Part shown: piece after piece, positions 7,368 through 10,553 of the stretch
Numbering within the stretch: the stretch's first letter is position 1
How the letters are laid out: each line of letters starts with the position of its first letter
NCBI GenBank assembly: GCA_002480935.1
Contig: DLDC01000152.1
Coordinates: 3,584-14,136, forward strand
Direction of reading: 5' to 3'
Source of the DNA: Prevotella sp. UBA7782
GTDB taxonomy: Bacteria > Bacteroidota > Bacteroidia > Bacteroidales > Bacteroidaceae
DNA length: 10,553 nt
Notes under the pieces: model-generated
Database searches by the model: none
What the model saw: only the letters and a program-made list of their open reading frames with translations
What the model was told of the DNA's origin: nothing
Translations under genes and position numbers: made by a program

Positions 7368-7747
7368 CAACGTTTCCGTGCGTTTTTAGATTCCACACTC
7401 AGCGTGGCGTGTGGCACGGCGCGCAGTCGCTCTTTGGGTATGAGCTCACCTGTGATGCGGTCGATGCCATAAGTTTTGTTCTTGATGCGCATCAGAGCCG
7501 CCTCAAGGCCGTTGATGAACTTCTGCTGGCGCTGTGCCATGGTCACCAGCTCCTCTTTAGTCTGTGCCGTAGAGCCCTCTTCCAGCGCCTTATAGGTGGG
7601 TGAGGTGTCGTCTACGTCGTTGGTATCTTGCCCGCTCAGCACGCGCATGGTCTGGTCATAGTCCTCTCGTGCTGTTTTGAGCCTCTCGTTGATTATCTGG
7701 CGGAACTCCTCAAGCTCCTCGTCAGAATAGCGTGTTCTCTTCTCCAT
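7367..7747 (-). CDS. DksA/TraR-family regulator lacking zinc-finger cysteines
   Basis: This is a member of the DksA/TraR family, whose better-known relatives bind the RNA polymerase secondary channel and adjust transcription with ppGpp. The 126-residue protein has an N-terminal helix (SDEELEEFRQIINERLKTA), an acidic stretch DTNDVDDTSPT at the likely coiled-coil tip, a second helix (EELVTMAQRQQKFINGLEAAL), then KTYGIDRITGELIPKERLRAVPHAT. That last block aligns with the C4 zinc finger of E. coli DksA (YG-x-C-x-x-TG-x-x-I-x-x-x-RL-x-A-x-P), but all four cysteine positions are replaced, so the globular domain must fold without zinc. I prefer the ATG at 7747, which gives MEKRTRYSDEEL. An in-frame ATG at 7774 would add nine residues. 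The stop overlaps the lspA ATG by one base. No clear promoter is seen upstream, so it may be read from ileS. Confidence 0.9.
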   Translation of the reverse strand: MEKRTRYSDEELEEFRQIINERLKTAREDYDQTMRVLSGQDTNDVDDTSPTYKALEEGSTAQTKEELVTMAQRQQKFINGLEAALMRIKNKTYGIDRITGELIPKERLRAVPHATLSVESKNARKR

Positions 7748-7840
7748 AGGTATATAATATTTGGCATTACACATTCCCCGCTTGTGGCACCCGTGGCTTC
7801 GGCTCGCTACCGGCTCCTGCCCCGGATGCCGGCTTGCGGG
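7748..7840 (-). other. GC-rich spacer between ileS and the dksA-like gene
   Basis: This 93-nt gap has two parts. About 7776-7840 is strikingly G/C-rich, with three CCGG cores (7810-7813, 7822-7825, 7829-7832), a CCGGC/GCCGG pair (7810-7814 with 7828-7832) and flanking CCCGC/GCGGG (7777-7781 with 7836-7840). About 7748-7775 is A/T-rich and leads into the dksA-like start. No T-run follows the paired segments, so it is not a clear intrinsic terminator, and no TAnnTTTG box is present. It may be a structured or processed region within an ileS-dksA-lspA transcript. Confidence 0.4.
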
Positions 7841-10553
7841 CTATTTATCGTCTTTTTCTATCTTTATGGGGAGGGTGAAATCGTCGAACTCTACTTTCGT
7901 GCCGTCGTTGTCGGCCACGCTGATAGCGTTGGCCAGCACCTGTGCCTTTATCAAGTCGCCATACGACTCTACAGCCGCTTTCACCTCGGGGCGCTGTCCC
8001 AGGGTCACAAGGATGCGGTCTGTTATCTCCAGTCCGGCTTCCTTGCGCAGATTTTGTATGCGGTTGATGAGCTCACGCGCCATGCCCTCGTGCCTGAGAT
8101 CATCTGTCAGCTCCACCTCAAGAGCCACGGTGAGGTTGCCTTCGTTGCTCACCAGCCATCCGGGTATGTCCTCGCTGATGATGTCTACGTCGTCTGCCAG
8201 CACGTCAACATCCTGTCCGTCGACCTTAATGAGCAGATGTTTGTCGCTCTCCAGCCGCGCTATGTCTTGCTGCGACAGGGCGTTCATCTGTGCGGCAACG
8301 CCCTTCATGAGCTTGCCATACTTCTTTCCCATGACGCGGAAATTGCACTTCACCTTCTTGACGAGGAATCCGGCATCTTCTACAAAGTTGAGCTGCTTGA
8401 CGTTCACCTCGCTCTTTATCAGGTCGGCCACAGCTGCTATGCGCCTTCTCTGCTCGTTGTCTATGGCTGGTATCATAATCTGAGCCAGGGGCTGGCGCAC
8501 CTTGATGTTCACCTTGCGTCGCAGGGCGAGCACCATAGACGTTATCTTCTGCGCGATGGCCATGCGTGCTTCCAGGTCATCATCCACGGCGGCGGCGTCA
8601 TACTTAGGCCACGTCTCCAGATGTACGCTTTCCTTGGCACCGCCCAAGTCCTTATACAGCTGGTCGGCAAAGAAGGGGGCGAAGGGTGCCAGGAGCCTTG
8701 CCACCGTAGCGAGACACGTGTAGAGCGTGTCGTAAGCCATGCGCTTGTCGTGGCTCATCTCCTTGCCCCAGAAGCGTTTGCGGTTAAGGCGCACATACCA
8801 GTTAGACAAGTCGTTGTTCACAAAGTCGTCTATCAGCCTTCCGGCGCGTGTGGGGTCATAGCCGTCAAGCTGCTTCGTTACGCCTTGTATGAGCGAGTTG
8901 AGCCTGGAGACGATCCATCGGTCTATCTCAGGAGCGTCGGCCGGAAGTGTCACCCTGCCTCCCTGGGGCTCGTAGCCGTCTACATTGGCATACAGGGCAA
9001 AGAAGCTGTAGGTGTTGTAAAGTGTTCCGAAGAACTTTCTTCTCACCTCGTCTACACCGTTGGGATCAAACTTCAGGTTGTCCCAAGGCTCAGAGTTGGT
9101 CATCATGTAAAAACGCACGGGATCAGCCCCATATTTGTCAATCATCTCAAAAGGATCTGTCACATTCCCGACATGCTTGCTCATCTTATTGCCTTTGGCA
9201 TCAAGGACAAGTCCAGATGAGATGACATTCTTGAAAGCAACACTATCAAAAACCATTGTAGCAATAGCATGAAGTGTAAAGAACCAGCCACGAGTTTGGT
9301 CTACGCCTTCATTAATGAAGTCTGCCGGATAGAATGCTGGAGGAATGGGCGTCCCCACATAAGTGCTATGGATGAGTTGCTCACGATCGGCTTCCGTACC
9401 ACGTGCCATCTTCCCCTCGAAGGGATAGTGAAGCTGTGCATACGGCATGGAGCCAGAATCGAACCACACATCGATCAGGTCCAATTCACGTCTCATCGGC
9501 TTGCCAGCCTCACTGACAAGAATGATCTTGTCAACATAAGGACGGTGTAGATCTATCTTATCATAATTTCCCTGACTATAATCACCAGGAATAAAACCAT
9601 GATCCTTCAAAGGATTAGACTCCATGAAACCTGCTGCCACAGACTTTTCAATCTCAGCATAAAGCTCTTCCAGGGAACCAATACATTTTTCCCTGCGATC
9701 CTCATCGCGCCAGATAGGCAATGGTGTTCCCCAAAAACGAGAACGGGAAAGATTCCAGTCGTTCAGGTTCTCCAACCAGTTACCAAAACGACCTGTCCCC
9801 GTTGACTCCGGTTGCCAATTGATTGTCTTATTCAATTCCACCATCCGCTCCTTCTTTGCCGTGTCCTTAATGAACCAGCTATCAAGAGGATAATAGAGGA
9901 TTGGCTTGTCTGTACGCCAGCAGTGAGGGTAGTTATGAACATGTTTCTCTATTTTAAGTGCTGTGCCCTCCATTTTCATCTCCATACAGATGATAACGTT
10001 CAAGTCCTCTGCTTTCTCTGATCCCTTACGGTCCCAAACGCCATTTGGATTGAATTTGGGATCGTATGCATTCTTCACGTAGTCACCAGCATGATGGTCA
10101 TACGCCTTCACATCCATACATTTGTCGACAAATACCTGATCGAGTTCCTCTACCCGATAATATTTCCCAGTGAGATCGACCATCGGACGAGTATCACCTT
10201 TCTTGTCAATAAGATATAAGGCTGGGATGCTAGCATCTTTTGCTACCTTGGCATCATCGGCTCCAAATGTTGGAGCGATATGGACAATGCCCGTACCATC
10301 CTCTGTCGTTACATAATCACCCGGGATGACACGGAATGCCTGGTCTTCCATCTCAACATATTGATCCTTGCCATTTTCACCCCGGAATACTTTATCGGAA
10401 TGAAGTGCAGCATAGTCATTGACGAATTGTGGAGCGTACTCACCCATTTTCTCGCAGGGTTTCACCCATGGCATGAGTTGCTTATAGATTAACCCTACCA
10501 AATCCGTTCCTTGATAATGACCTACAATACGATAAGGAATAAACTTCTTTCCT
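7841..10553 (-). CDS. ileS: Isoleucyl-tRNA synthetase, 5' end cut by the window
   Basis: This class I aminoacyl-tRNA synthetase attaches isoleucine to tRNA-Ile. The frame stays open to the window edge, giving about 903 residues; roughly the first 240, including HIGH, are missing. Visible in order are editing-domain GTGIVHIAPTFGADD (fragment residues about 86-100), WRTDKPILYY, NLSRSRFWGTPLPIW, DVWFDSGSMPYAQ, DQTRGWFFTLHA, and the signature loop as KMSKH (9187-9173) followed by VGN. The anticodon-binding helical region follows, and the end (ELTDDLRHEGMARELINRIQ) resembles the DUF5915 C-terminal domain of the eukaryote/archaea-like IleRS type. The C-terminal zinc finger of E. coli IleRS is absent. 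An apparent start at 10501 is an internal Leu TTG. Base composition changes sharply inside the gene near 9000-9200. The gene lies upstream of lspA as in many bacteria, here with a dksA-like gene between them. Confidence 0.97.
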   Translation of the reverse strand, partial: GKKFIPYRIVGHYQGTDLVGLIYKQLMPWVKPCEKMGEYAPQFVNDYAALHSDKVFRGENGKDQYVEMEDQAFRVIPGDYVTTEDGTGIVHIAPTFGADDAKVAKDASIPALYLIDKKGDTRPMVDLTGKYYRVEELDQVFVDKCMDVKAYDHHAGDYVKNAYDPKFNPNGVWDRKGSEKAEDLNVIICMEMKMEGTALKIEKHVHNYPHCWRTDKPILYYPLDSWFIKDTAKKERMVELNKTINWQPESTGTGRFGNWLENLNDWNLSRSRFWGTPLPIWRDEDRREKCIGSLEELYAEIEKSVAAGFMESNPLKDHGFIPGDYSQGNYDKIDLHRPYVDKIILVSEAGKPMRRELDLIDVWFDSGSMPYAQLHYPFEGKMARGTEADREQLIHSTYVGTPIPPAFYPADFINEGVDQTRGWFFTLHAIATMVFDSVAFKNVISSGLVLDAKGNKMSKHVGNVTDPFEMIDKYGADPVRFYMMTNSEPWDNLKFDPNGVDEVRRKFFGTLYNTYSFFALYANVDGYEPQGGRVTLPADAPEIDRWIVSRLNSLIQGVTKQLDGYDPTRAGRLIDDFVNNDLSNWYVRLNRKRFWGKEMSHDKRMAYDTLYTCLATVARLLAPFAPFFADQLYKDLGGAKESVHLETWPKYDAAAVDDDLEARMAIAQKITSMVLALRRKVNIKVRQPLAQIMIPAIDNEQRRRIAAVADLIKSEVNVKQLNFVEDAGFLVKKVKCNFRVMGKKYGKLMKGVAAQMNALSQQDIARLESDKHLLIKVDGQDVDVLADDVDIISEDIPGWLVSNEGNLTVALEVELTDDLRHEGMARELINRIQNLRKEAGLEITDRILVTLGQRPEVKAAVESYGDLIKAQVLANAISVADNDGTKVEFDDFTLPIKIEKDDK

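Noticed and set aside
7775..7843. ileS and the dksA-like gene are in the same frame with only the ileS TAG between them, suggesting possible readthrough fusion
   Set aside because: The intervening 22 codons encode unconserved-looking residues, both proteins have normal family ends, and the lack of stops is expected by chance in such GC-rich DNA.
7628..9220. 530-codon open frame on the plus strand, antisense to ileS and the dksA-like gene
   Set aside because: It is a shadow of the G/C-rich third positions of the minus-strand genes. Its product is Leu/Val/His-rich with no recognisable domain, while the minus strand encodes clear family motifs throughout.
10280..10501. Start of ileS at 10501
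   Set aside because: The codon is TTG inside the sequence GTDLVGLIYKQ, and the frame continues upstream to the window edge with family-like residues, so the gene is truncated and not short.

Overview
This window is ordinary chromosomal core DNA from a Bacteroidota bacterium, most likely order Bacteroidales and close to Prevotella. The evidence is a Bacteroides-type promoter (TTTG, 20-nt gap, TAnnTTTG), A/T-rich gene leaders mostly without Shine-Dalgarno sequences, a DUF4296 lipoprotein, a cysteine-free DksA/TraR-like protein, and the gene order ileS, dksA-like, lspA, DUF4296. The exact genus cannot be fixed from sequence reading alone. Every gene lies on the minus strand, so transcription runs from high to low coordinates.

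In transcription order: 10553-7841 holds the 3' four-fifths of ileS (isoleucyl-tRNA synthetase), cut by the window edge. After a 93-nt GC-rich spacer come a DksA/TraR-like regulator (7747-7367), lspA (lipoprotein signal peptidase, 7367-6723), a DUF4296 lipoprotein (6726-5815), a 71-codon unrecognised gene with a GTG start (5801-5586), nadC (quinolinate phosphoribosyltransferase, 5567-4719) and a secreted C69 dipeptidase (4699-3065). Junctions from the dksA-like gene to the dipeptidase overlap by 1 or 4 nt or are separated by no more than 19 nt, so these six genes are probably one operon, perhaps read from ileS. A 13-bp inverted repeat followed by a T-rich run lies just after the dipeptidase and probably ends that transcript. 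uvrA (2899-68) follows as a separate unit behind a structured leader. Immediately after uvrA is a good Bacteroidota promoter and the first 19 nt of a tRNA gene that leaves the window at position 1.

The functions are housekeeping: tRNA charging, rRNA-type transcription control, lipoprotein maturation with an adjacent lipoprotein substrate, NAD synthesis, periplasmic peptide hydrolysis and nucleotide excision repair. I see no mobile element, CRISPR array, defence system or biosynthetic cluster, and no clear sign of a new multi-gene system. The points most worth a second look are an abrupt composition change inside ileS near 9000-9200 (recombination or assembly chimera), the small GTG-start gene with a strong Shine-Dalgarno in a phylum that rarely uses one, the nested inverted repeats before uvrA, and a GC-rich palindromic segment in the proline-rich tail of the DUF4296 protein.
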